Origin: JAJDXO01 sp965221855
GTDB taxonomy: Bacteria; Pseudomonadota; Alphaproteobacteria; Rhodospirillales; UBA2165
DNA: 64,000 nucleotides
Direction of reading: 5' to 3'
NCBI GenBank assembly: GCA_965221855.1
Contig: CBDCSV010000007.1
Location: 558,001 to 622,000, forward strand
The notes below the pieces were generated by a model, which searched no databases, had not been told where the DNA came from, and saw nothing but the letters and a program-made list of their open reading frames with translations. Shown one piece after another: positions 9,389 through 16,716 of the stretch. Each line of letters starts with the position of its first letter. Within the stretch, counting starts at the first letter, position 1. The position numbers and the translations under genes are program-made.

Positions 9389-10605
9389 CCAGGGCAATCG
9401 CATTAGCCTATTTCGGCGATGAGTTTTCGGAGGAAGTTGTCGCTCCACCCGGCGCGATTGAACTTGAGACGGTTTGATCCCTTGTCCTTGTTGCGTTTGA
9501 TGACGTTGAGGGCGAGGCGTCTGAGGAGAGCGAGGTTTTCCGGGGCGTTGTCCTTGCGGGCTCGGGCCTGATCTTCGTCCATGACCACATCGAGCACCCA
9601 ATGGAGTTGGTTCTCGATCCCCCAGTGTCCGCGGACGAGGCGGTTCAGTTCGTCGGCGGTGAGCGGCCAGGAGGCGATGAAGTAGCGCACCGCTGTCGTG
9701 GCCCGGCCGTCGGTCTCGCGGCTGGAGGTGACCTTGCCGACAGCGGCCAGGGCCGGCCACCGGTGGGCTTCGGCGAGCCAGTCCATATCGTGCAGCACCT
9801 CGGCGCGGCGGGTTTCGATGCGGCCGTGGCCGGCGTCCACCGTCTGGTCCACGCCGTCGGCGGGCGCCTGGGGATCGTCCAGCAGCAGTTTGACGTCGGC
9901 GAGAAGGTCGGGCTGGTTGGCCTTCAGCGCCATCAGGTAATCGGCGCCGGCCTCGTGGATGTCGCGGGCCGTGCCGCTCTGGCAGTGCATGGCGTCCATG
10001 GTCATCACCGCGCCTTCGAGGCTGAGCAGCTTGAGCAAGGCCGGCACGGCGGTGATCTCGTTGCTCGCGCCCACGTTCATCTGGCCTAGAACCAGCCGCT
10101 GATCGGCGGCCCAGGCGCTGACCAGGTGGAGCGGCGAGGTTCCGGAGGCCCGATCGAAGGAGCGCCTCAGGCTCTTGCCATCAATCGCAACAACCTCCGC
10201 CCGGGCGGTCGCGAAATCGGACATGAAGCGCTGGAAGGCGGCATGAAAGGCCCGCGGGTCCAACAACCGGAACAGCCGCGAGAAGGTGTCGTGGCTGGGC
10301 GGGCCAGCGGGCAGGGTCAGGAACTCGCGCAGCACCTCTTCCTTGGCCTCGGCGAAGTCCGCCATGTCAACGCACGACGTGCTTCCACACAGCGCCGCGC
10401 ACAGCGCCATGAACAGCATCTCAAGAAGATCATGACGCAACGCGTTGCCCGTGCGCGGATCATCAAGACCCGAAAAACTCTCCCGAAATCTCTCCACCGA
10501 AACCTCCATCAAACGTCAAAGAAGCTCCAGCAGCAGCGATACTCATTTCCATTCCGTTTACGAAGCCATTCCGTTCACGAACCAAATCAAATGCGATTGC
10601 CCTGG
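9389..10605 (-). mobile_element. ISAs1-family insertion sequence
   Basis: Perfect 16-bp terminal inverted repeats (CCAGGGCAATCGCATT at 9389-9404 and its complement at 10590-10605) bound a 1217-bp element with one transposase gene on the minus strand. The transposase stop codon overlaps the left repeat. I could not see a convincing target duplication next to the ends, so the insertion is probably older than the IS256-family copies, or its flanks have changed. Confidence 0.88.
9403..10509 (-). CDS. ISAs1-family transposase
   Basis: The 368-residue protein has the ISAs1 N-terminal associated domain (FSGLDDPRTGNALRHDL) and a DDE catalytic core. Probable catalytic acids are Asp in VVAIDGKSLRRS, Asp in VMTMDAMHCQ and Glu in RGHWGIENQLHWVLDV. 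The ATG at 10509 is preferred to an upstream TTG at 10512. The reading frame is complete and therefore potentially functional. Confidence 0.92.
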   Translation of the reverse strand: MEVSVERFRESFSGLDDPRTGNALRHDLLEMLFMALCAALCGSTSCVDMADFAEAKEEVLREFLTLPAGPPSHDTFSRLFRLLDPRAFHAAFQRFMSDFATARAEVVAIDGKSLRRSFDRASGTSPLHLVSAWAADQRLVLGQMNVGASNEITAVPALLKLLSLEGAVMTMDAMHCQSGTARDIHEAGADYLMALKANQPDLLADVKLLLDDPQAPADGVDQTVDAGHGRIETRRAEVLHDMDWLAEAHRWPALAAVGKVTSSRETDGRATTAVRYFIASWPLTADELNRLVRGHWGIENQLHWVLDVVMDEDQARARKDNAPENLALLRRLALNVIKRNKDKGSNRLKFNRAGWSDNFLRKLIAEIG

Positions 10606-10953
10606 GTCGATACATATTGTGTGTTCGAAAAAGAGTCGAATTATTGTGTGTTCGAAAAAGAGTCAAATTATTTTAAAGCGTTGACCGAAACAATTTCGGC
10701 CAGACTCGACGACGAATTCGGCCAATAAGGCATTGCGAAGCGTATTCATATGATCCCACTTCGCGTTCTTGCTCTTTAACCTCACCTAAACCCTTTTCCG
10801 GCATCAGATTCCATTGAGATTCGGCCCGAGGCGCGCACGCGGGCGTGTTGCCCGGGGCTTTTGGCGCGCCTATAAACCCCGCGGGTTTTCCGGCGACTCG
10901 GAAGGTCCGCCCATCCTTGGTTCACCGGGCGCCGGCCCGGATGGGGAAAGACG
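10606..10953. other. Intergenic region upstream of serS
   Basis: About 350 bp separates the ISAs1-type element from serS. It holds the tandem 27-bp repeats, then A+T-rich sequence with a GCTCTTTAAC string near 10771, then GC-rich DNA leading to serS. I see no credible gene here. The serS promoter probably lies within it but no clear -35/-10 pair could be fixed. Confidence 0.5.
10616..10669. repeat. Two tandem 27-bp repeats
   Basis: Two adjacent copies of a 27-bp unit beginning ATTGTGTGTTCG occupy 10616-10642 and 10643-10669, differing at one base (CGAA versus CAAA). They lie 11 bp outside the ISAs1-type right end in A+T-rich DNA. Function is unknown; they may be left over from the insertion history. 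Confidence 0.7.
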
Positions 10954-12255
10954 ATGCACGATATCAGATGGATCAGGGACGATCCCGAGGCCTTCGACGC
11001 CGCCATGGCGCGGCGCGGCGTGGAACCCCTGTCCGCCCGGGTGGTCGAGATCGACGCCAAGCGCCGCGGGGCCCAAACCGAGGCCCAGGAACTGCAAACC
11101 CGGCGCAACGAGCTCTCCAAACAAATCGGCCAATTAAAGTCCGTGGCAAAATCGAAAGGCGAGGACGCGCCACAGGAATTACAGGCCCTGATGGACGAGG
11201 TCGCCGCCGGTAAGGAAGCGCAAGTCCAGGCCGAGGCCGCCGCCAAGGAGGCGGGCGACCAAGTGGACGAGTTGCTGTCCGGCATTCCCAATGCCCTGGA
11301 CGCGGACGTGCCCGACGGCGCCGACGAGGACGACAACCGGGAACTCCGCACCTGGGGCGAGCCCCGCGATTTCGATTTCGATGCGCGCGAGCACGACGAT
11401 CTGGGCGTTGAGCTAGGGCTGATGGATTTCGAGCGGGCGGCCGGGATGTCCGGCGCCCGGTTCGTGATCCTGACCGGCGCGCTGGCGCGGCTCGAGCGGG
11501 CCATCGGCGATTTCATGCTCGATATCCAGACCCAGGAGTTCGGCTACACGGAAGTTTCTCCGCCGCTGCTGGTCCGCGACCAAGCCCTCTTCGGCACCGG
11601 CCAACTGCCCAAGTTCGGCGATGACCTGTTCAAGACCGACGAGGGCCGGTGGATGATCCCCACCGCCGAGGTGCCGCTCACCAATATGGCGGCCGGCGAA
11701 ATCCTCGACGAAGAGGACCTGCCGCTCCGCTACACCGCGCGGACGCCGTGCTTCCGCTCCGAGGCCGGCGCGTCGGGCAAGGACACCAAGGGGATGATCC
11801 GCCAGCACCAGTTCACCAAGGTGGAGCTGGTGAGCATCGCCCATCCCGACAAGTCGGCGGAAGAGCACGAGCGCATGACCGAGTGCGCCGAGGCCATCCT
11901 CCGGCGGCTGGAGCTTCCCTACAGGACCATGGTGCTGTGTTCCGGCGACACCGGCTTCGCGGCCCGCAAGACCTACGACATCGAGGTCTGGCTGCCGGGG
12001 CAGGGGCGCTACCGGGAAATCTCGTCCTGCTCCAACTGCGGCGATTTCCAGGCCAGGCGGATGAAGGCCCGCTACCGGCCATCGGAAGGTAAAGGGACGC
12101 GGTTCGTCCACACCCTCAACGGGTCCGGGCTCGCCGTCGGGCGGACGCTGATCGCGGTGATGGAGAACGGCCAGCAGGAGGACGGTTCCATCGTCCTGCC
12201 CCCGTCCCTCAGGCCCTACATGAACGGCTTGGAGGTCCTGACGCCCGATGCTTAA
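10954..12255 (+). CDS. serS: Serine--tRNA ligase
   Basis: SerRS charges tRNA-Ser and the selenocysteine tRNA. The 433-residue class II synthetase has an N-terminal long coiled-coil arm (residues ~30-100, rich in Q/E/K/A). Motif 2 is recognisable (ARTPCFRSEAGASGKDTKGMIRQHQFTKVE), as are the EVWLPGQGRYREISSCSNC block and motif 3 NGSGLAVGRTLIAVMEN. It overlaps surE by 8 bp and heads a serS-surE-pcm-M23 unit that is conserved in alphaproteobacteria. Confidence 0.97.
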   Translation: MHDIRWIRDDPEAFDAAMARRGVEPLSARVVEIDAKRRGAQTEAQELQTRRNELSKQIGQLKSVAKSKGEDAPQELQALMDEVAAGKEAQVQAEAAAKEAGDQVDELLSGIPNALDADVPDGADEDDNRELRTWGEPRDFDFDAREHDDLGVELGLMDFERAAGMSGARFVILTGALARLERAIGDFMLDIQTQEFGYTEVSPPLLVRDQALFGTGQLPKFGDDLFKTDEGRWMIPTAEVPLTNMAAGEILDEEDLPLRYTARTPCFRSEAGASGKDTKGMIRQHQFTKVELVSIAHPDKSAEEHERMTECAEAILRRLELPYRTMVLCSGDTGFAARKTYDIEVWLPGQGRYREISSCSNCGDFQARRMKARYRPSEGKGTRFVHTLNGSGLAVGRTLIAVMENGQQEDGSIVLPPSLRPYMNGLEVLTPDA

Positions 12256-13054
12256 GGCGCCCCTCGATCTCAAGAAGGCCCGGGTGCTGATCTCCAACGA
12301 CGACGGCATCGGCACCGAGGGATTGAAGCGCCTCGTTTCCATCGCCAGGAAGATCGCCGGCGAGGTATGGGTGGTGGCGCCCGAGACCGAGCAGAGCGGC
12401 ACCGGCCATTCCCTGACCCTCCGGCGCCCGCTGCGCATCCGCAAGGCGGCGCCGCGCACGTTCGCCGTCGACGGCACGCCCACCGACTGCGTCCTGCTGG
12501 CGGTCAACCAGATCATGAAGGACAAACGGCCCGATCTGGTGCTGTCCGGAATCAACCGGGGCGAAAACGTGGGCGAGGACATGACCTATTCGGGGACCAT
12601 CGCCGCGGCCATGGAGGCGACCTTGTTCCAAATCCCGGCCATCGCCCTCTCCCAATACATCGCCGAGGATGGCTGGGACGTGGACTCCAAGCCCGACTGG
12701 ACGGTGGCGGAGAAATACGCCGCCCGGGTGATCAGGACGGCGGTCGCCATCGACTGGCCCCGGGACGTGCTGATGAACGTCAACTTCCCGGACGGCCCGG
12801 CGAACAAGGTAAAGGGCATCGAAATCACCCGCGAGGGCCGCCGCAAGATCGGCGATCACGTGATCGAAAGCGCCGACCCCAGGGGCGAGCCCTACTACTG
12901 GATCGGCGCGCAGCAAAGCTCGCCCCGATACGCCCGGGGCACGGACCTGGACGCCATTCAGCGGCGCATGGTGTCGGTGACGCCGCTGTCCATCGACCTG
13001 ACTCACCGCCCGACCATGAATGCGCTCAAGACGAAGCTACAGAAAGGACGCTGA
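12248..13054 (+). CDS. surE: 5'/3'-nucleotidase SurE
   Basis: SurE is a metal-dependent nucleoside monophosphate phosphatase linked to stationary-phase survival. The 268-residue protein has the metal ligands in ISNDDGIGTEG (Asp-Asp, residues ~17-18), a Ser in PETEQSGTGHS and Asn in LSGINRGENVGED. Its ATG overlaps the last codons of serS by 8 bp, which indicates translational coupling. pcm follows after 2 bp, the classical surE-pcm pairing. Confidence 0.97.
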   Translation: MLKAPLDLKKARVLISNDDGIGTEGLKRLVSIARKIAGEVWVVAPETEQSGTGHSLTLRRPLRIRKAAPRTFAVDGTPTDCVLLAVNQIMKDKRPDLVLSGINRGENVGEDMTYSGTIAAAMEATLFQIPAIALSQYIAEDGWDVDSKPDWTVAEKYAARVIRTAVAIDWPRDVLMNVNFPDGPANKVKGIEITREGRRKIGDHVIESADPRGEPYYWIGAQQSSPRYARGTDLDAIQRRMVSVTPLSIDLTHRPTMNALKTKLQKGR

Positions 13055-13056
13055 GC

Positions 13057-13713
13057 ATGGATATGCCCGTTTCCGATCCCACAGCCGACAGCAAGGCCCG
13101 GCTGATCATGACGCTGCGCTCCGCCGGGGTGACGGACACCGCCGTGGTTTCGGCGATGGAGCAGATCCCGCGGGAAATGTTCGTGCCCGGGTTCTTCCTC
13201 GACCAGGCCTATGACGACGTGACCCTGCCCATCGGCCATCATCAGACCCTGAGCCAGCCGGGCATCGTCGGCGTCATGACCGAGGCGCTGCGGCTTACCG
13301 ACCGGCACAAGGTCCTGGAGGTGGGGACCGGATCGGGCTACCAGACGGCGGTGCTCTCAAGGCTCGCGCGGCGGGTCTACACCATCGAGCGCCACGGGCC
13401 GCTGATGGAAGAGGCGGAGGCGCGGCTGGAAGAGTTGCGGGTCCGCAACGTCACCACGCAGATCGGCGACGGCACCCTGGGCTGGCCCGAGCAGGCGCCC
13501 TTCGACCGTATCATCGTAACCGCCGCCGCCGCCGACATACCGCCGGTCCTCGCCGATCAGCTGCGCGAGGGGGGCGTCATGCTGGTGCCCATTGCCAGCG
13601 ATCCCGAGAACCAGGCCATCGTCCGGGTGACCCGCACCGCCGAGGGCTTCGAGACCGAGGAAATCCGGACGGTTAAGTTCGTGCCCCTGATCCCCGAAGA
13701 GGGAGCGGCGTAG
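13057..13713 (+). CDS. pcm: Protein-L-isoaspartate O-methyltransferase
   Basis: Pcm repairs isoaspartyl residues in aged proteins using S-adenosylmethionine. The 218-residue protein contains the family segment LPIGHHQTLSQPGIVGVMTE, SAM motif I in VLEVGTGSGYQTAVLSRLA and the FDRIIVTAAA block. The start at 13057 follows AAGGACG, two bases after the surE stop; the frame is open far upstream only as a shadow of surE. The next gene starts 3 bp after the stop. Confidence 0.96.
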   Translation: MDMPVSDPTADSKARLIMTLRSAGVTDTAVVSAMEQIPREMFVPGFFLDQAYDDVTLPIGHHQTLSQPGIVGVMTEALRLTDRHKVLEVGTGSGYQTAVLSRLARRVYTIERHGPLMEEAEARLEELRVRNVTTQIGDGTLGWPEQAPFDRIIVTAAAADIPPVLADQLREGGVMLVPIASDPENQAIVRVTRTAEGFETEEIRTVKFVPLIPEEGAA

Positions 13714-13716
13714 GGC

Positions 13717-14847
13717 ATGCGTTTGCGGCCGGTCATCGCCATTGGCGTGCTGCTGGGCCTCACCGCCTGCGGCAGCCTGCAATGGCCGCCGTCGTCCGGG
13801 CCGGCGCTGTCCAATCCGCCCAACACCGCCTCGCGCGGCGCCGTCCGCGAGGCGCCGCGGAAGCGCACCGGCGGCATGGTGATCGTCAAACGGGGGGATT
13901 CGCTCTATTCCCTGTCGCGCCGGCACAAGGTGTCCCTCCGCGGCCTGATCGTGGCCAACAACGTCCGCCCGCCCTATCGCCTGCGGCCCGGCCAGCGGCT
14001 CGTGCTGCCCGCCCCCAGGGAGCACGTGGTGCGGGCCGGCGATACCCTCTACGATATTTCCCGGGCTTACGGCGTCGACGTTTCCAGCCTGGCGCGGATC
14101 AACCGGATTGTTCCGCCCTACCGCATCCTGCCCGGACAGACCCTGCGCCTGCCGGATACCATCAGCCCGGTTGTCGCCGCGGCGCGGCCGGCCTCGCGCC
14201 CGTCACCACCTCGAACTTCGCGCAAGCCGCCGCCCCAATCCTCACGCAAGTCGCCATCTCAGGTTGCGTCCCGTCCGGCCATACGCAAGTCGCCACCTCA
14301 AGCTTCGCGCAAGCCGCCGCCTCAAGCCGCGTCCCCTCCGGTGCCGCGCGAGGCCGGCCCGAAACCGGCGGTCAAGCCCAAGAGTCCGGCAAGAAAGACC
14401 GTCCGTGTCCCGCCGCCGCCCCGCAAACGGGGGGGCGGGTTCGCCTGGCCGGTGCGGGGCAAGGTCCTGTCCTCCTTCGGGCCCAAGGGGGGCGGGCTGC
14501 ACAACGACGGGATCAATATCGCGGCGCCCAAGGGGGCCGCGGTCAAGGCGGCCGAGAACGGCGTCGTCGCCTATGCCGGGAATGAAATTCGGGGTTACGG
14601 CAATCTCTTGCTGATCCGTCATTCGGGCGGCTGGATCACCGCCTACGCGCACGCCGACAAGCTGCTGGTGCAGCGCGGGGACAAGGTGAACAAGGGGCAG
14701 GTGATCGCCCGGGTGGGCCATACGGGCAATGTGGTTTCGCCGCAGCTTCATTTCGAAATCCGCAAGGGAAAACAAGCGGTCAACCCGATTCGTCACCTGG
14801 CCGGCGCGAGCGGCCGGAAACTTGCCCTGGGCCCCGGCCTCGATTGA
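13717..14847 (+). CDS. LysM/M23-domain lipoprotein, NlpD-like
   Basis: This is a 376-residue cell-envelope protein probably involved in peptidoglycan hydrolysis or amidase activation at division. It has a lipoprotein signal with lipobox LTAC (Cys ~19) and two LysM repeats (VKRGDSLYSLSRRH and VRAGDTLYDISRAY) that bind peptidoglycan. A Pro/Ser/Arg/Lys-rich linker (about residues 160-240) of imperfect repeats follows, then a C-terminal M23 (LytM) domain. In the M23 domain the LHFE motif is kept, but the usual Asp after the first His appears as Asn (GINIAAP). The domain may therefore be a non-catalytic activator like E. coli NlpD. It completes the serS-surE-pcm unit. Confidence 0.9.
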   Translation: MRLRPVIAIGVLLGLTACGSLQWPPSSGPALSNPPNTASRGAVREAPRKRTGGMVIVKRGDSLYSLSRRHKVSLRGLIVANNVRPPYRLRPGQRLVLPAPREHVVRAGDTLYDISRAYGVDVSSLARINRIVPPYRILPGQTLRLPDTISPVVAAARPASRPSPPRTSRKPPPQSSRKSPSQVASRPAIRKSPPQASRKPPPQAASPPVPREAGPKPAVKPKSPARKTVRVPPPPRKRGGGFAWPVRGKVLSSFGPKGGGLHNDGINIAAPKGAAVKAAENGVVAYAGNEIRGYGNLLLIRHSGGWITAYAHADKLLVQRGDKVNKGQVIARVGHTGNVVSPQLHFEIRKGKQAVNPIRHLAGASGRKLALGPGLD

Positions 14848-15056
14848 GCCACCCGGCGCGCAGGCTCGTTTGCTCCGGTTAGGTAGATATTTCCAAGATA
14901 AGTGACATTTTTGACACGATTTGGATGCTATGAAAAAACGTGTGAATTTACAAATAGTTAAAGCATATTTCGAGGCCGTTCTTGGCCTCCGTCCCGCCTG
15001 GTTATCCTAGATTGGGCAAAATTTCTTCAATTTGAAGAAAATAATTCAAAAAACGC

Positions 15057-15086
15057 TTGCGACACATGCGACAGTTATGGTATATA
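15057..15086 (+). promoter_or_regulatory. Promoter-like pair before a free-standing terminator
   Basis: TTGCGA at 15057-15062 and TATATA at 15081-15086 are separated by 18 bp. No plus-strand gene follows, only about 70 bp and then a terminator. This arrangement suggests transcription of a short RNA. Confidence 0.35.
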
Positions 15087-15092
15087 TTTTTC

Positions 15093-15161
15093 CCAGAATC
15101 GGGAGCCGTGCGCGTCGCTCCAGCCGTTCGAGCCGCAGCCGCCGTTTTCGGCGGTTTTTTT
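15093..15161 (+). ncRNA. Candidate small RNA of about 70 nt
   Basis: The assumed transcript begins a few bases after the TATATA box and ends at an intrinsic terminator. It contains no start codon with a ribosome site and matches no RNA family I recognise: the 4.5S core and 6S-like long-hairpin features are absent. The existence of the RNA is inferred from promoter-terminator spacing only. Confidence 0.25.
15139..15161 (+). terminator. Rho-independent terminator
   Basis: CCGCCG-TTTT-CGGCGG (15139-15154) is followed by seven T residues (15155-15161). It ends plus-strand transcription before the convergent DUF815 gene. It is 290 bp past the M23 gene, so it serves either that operon or the candidate small RNA. 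Confidence 0.75.
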
Positions 15162-15211
15162 GCCGTTCGACCGCTTGGACGCGGCGCAGGCCGAACGGCC
15201 GGAAATTCGCC

Positions 15212-16066
15212 CTAGAGCGTCTTTCCCAGCCGGCCGGCTAGATCCTGAATGAACTGCCAGGCGACGCGGCCCGAGCGGGATCCCCGGGTCATGGACCATT
15301 CGAGGGCCTGCGCCCGGAGATCGTCCGGATCCATTTCGAGGCCGAAGTTCTCGCAGTAGCCTTCGATAATGGCGAAATAGGTGTCCTGGTTGACCGGGTG
15401 GAAACCGAGCCACAGGCCGAACCGGTCCGACAGGGAAACCTTTTCCTCCACCGATTCCGCCGGGTTGATGGCGTCGGAGCGTTCGTTTTCGATCATGCTC
15501 CGGGGCATCAGGTGCCGCCGGTTGGAGGTCGCATAAAAGATGATGTTCCCGGGCCGCCCTTCGATACCGCCTTCGAGGACCGCCTTCAGGGACTTGAAGG
15601 TGGCGTCCTCGCTCTCGAAGGACAGGTCGTCGCAGAACAGGATGCAGCGCCGCTCGAAGCCGCCCAGCACGTTAAGGAGCCGGGGCAGGGTGGGGATGTC
15701 CTCCCGGTGGATTTCGACCAGCGCCAGCGGCTGGCCGGCCTCGTCGTTGATGGTCGCGTGGGCGGCCTTCACCAGTGAACTCTTGCCGGTGCCCCGCGCC
15801 CCCCAGAGCAGCGCATTGTTGGCCGGATAACCGGCGGCGAAGCGGCGGGTATTGTCGAGCAGGATATCGATCTGCCGGTCGATGCCGCGCAACAGTTCGA
15901 GGGGGATGCGGTTGACCTCATGGACCGGCTCCAGATGTTCGGGCTCGGTGCGCCAAATGAAGGCGTCGGCGCCGTCCAGGCTGTGTTCGGGCACCGGTTT
16001 CGGCGCCAGGCGCTCCAACGCGCCGGCAATCCGGGTCAGCAGTGGTTCGAGCTCGCGCTCGCTCAT
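15212..16066 (-). CDS. DUF815 family AAA ATPase
   Basis: The 284-residue protein belongs to a conserved ATP-binding family of unknown role (DUF815). Walker A is visible in LLWGARGTGKSSLV and Walker B in CILFCDDLSFE; a YATSNRRHLMPRSM segment looks like sensor 1 and the following helix. The gene is antiparallel to its neighbours but often accompanies the yajC-secDF genes in alphaproteobacteria. No substrate or partner can be assigned from sequence. Confidence 0.88.
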   Translation of the reverse strand: MSERELEPLLTRIAGALERLAPKPVPEHSLDGADAFIWRTEPEHLEPVHEVNRIPLELLRGIDRQIDILLDNTRRFAAGYPANNALLWGARGTGKSSLVKAAHATINDEAGQPLALVEIHREDIPTLPRLLNVLGGFERRCILFCDDLSFESEDATFKSLKAVLEGGIEGRPGNIIFYATSNRRHLMPRSMIENERSDAINPAESVEEKVSLSDRFGLWLGFHPVNQDTYFAIIEGYCENFGLEMDPDDLRAQALEWSMTRGSRSGRVAWQFIQDLAGRLGKTL

Positions 16067-16213
16067 GACGGGTCCTCTTGGAAAAGCGGCGGGACACTAA
16101 CACAAAAGCTTGCCCGGTCAATCCTGATGCGCGAACCGGGGCCAATGCCATGGCGGTGAATTGCCGGGGCCGGGACGGCATGCCAAGGAGCTTGGAAATC
16201 AGGCGCTTAGCGT

Positions 16214-16241
16214 TTGCAACGGCGGCGATGCGGACTATATT
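16214..16241 (+). promoter_or_regulatory. Probable promoter of yajC-secDF
   Basis: TTGCAA at 16214-16219 and TATATT at 16236-16241 have a 16-bp spacer. They lie 36 bp before the yajC start, in the divergent gap with the DUF815 gene. Confidence 0.5.
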
Positions 16242-16277
16242 TCGCCCGTGCACGCAAAGGGCTAGGGAGATTTCTTC

Positions 16278-16673
16278 ATGTTCATTTCACCCGCATATGC
16301 GCAGGGCGGCGGCGGGGGCGACGGGTTTACGACCCTGATCCCGCTGATTTTGATTTTCGCGGTGTTTTATTTCCTGTTGATCCGGCCGCAGCAAAAGAAA
16401 GCCAAGGCGCATCGGGAAATGCTGGGCGCCATCCGCCGGGGCGACAAGGTGATCACCGGCGGCGGCATCATGGGGACCGTCACCAAGGTGGTGAACGATC
16501 ACGAAATCGCCGTGGAGATCGCCGAGGGCATCAAGGTGAAGGTGCAGCGCGGCATGGTCGCCGGCGTGGTGTCCAAGACCGACCCGCAGGGCGGGCAGGC
16601 CCCGGCGCCGGGCGCGCCCGGCGGCCAGCAGGGCGGCGGACTCCTGGGCGGATTGTTCGGCGGCCGCCGCTGA
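16278..16673 (+). CDS. yajC: Preprotein translocase subunit YajC
   Basis: YajC is the small inner-membrane partner of SecDF in the Sec holotranslocon. The 131-residue protein has one membrane segment (LIPLILIFAVFYFLLIRPQQKK, residues ~20-41) followed by the conserved basic region and GDKVITGGGIMGTV. A Gly/Pro/Gln-rich tail of about 30 residues ends it. GGGAGA precedes the ATG. It is the first gene of yajC-secD-secF-Mth938. Confidence 0.96.
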   Translation: MFISPAYAQGGGGGDGFTTLIPLILIFAVFYFLLIRPQQKKAKAHREMLGAIRRGDKVITGGGIMGTVTKVVNDHEIAVEIAEGIKVKVQRGMVAGVVSKTDPQGGQAPAPGAPGGQQGGGLLGGLFGGRR

Positions 16674-16716
16674 CCGGTCCCGTTAACGGCTGAATCAAGA
16701 GAGGCCGCAAGACCCC

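Larger units (their letters stand above)
14848..15211. other. A+T-rich intergenic region with candidate small RNA
   Basis: The 364-bp gap between the M23 gene and the convergent DUF815 gene has no credible protein gene. It includes a GAGGCC/GGCCTC hairpin (14972-14989) and a TTCTTCAA/TTGAAGAA inverted repeat near 15023-15039. A promoter-like pair and a strong terminator near 15057-15161 are described separately. Confidence 0.6.

Noticed and set aside
10770..10780. GCTCTTTAAC string resembling an rRNA boxA before serS
   Set aside because: No rRNA or other antiterminated operon follows, so it is probably chance.
12367..13056. Long plus-strand frame preceding pcm
   Set aside because: It overlaps surE in a different frame and is Arg/Gly/Pro-rich, a shadow. 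pcm begins at 13057.
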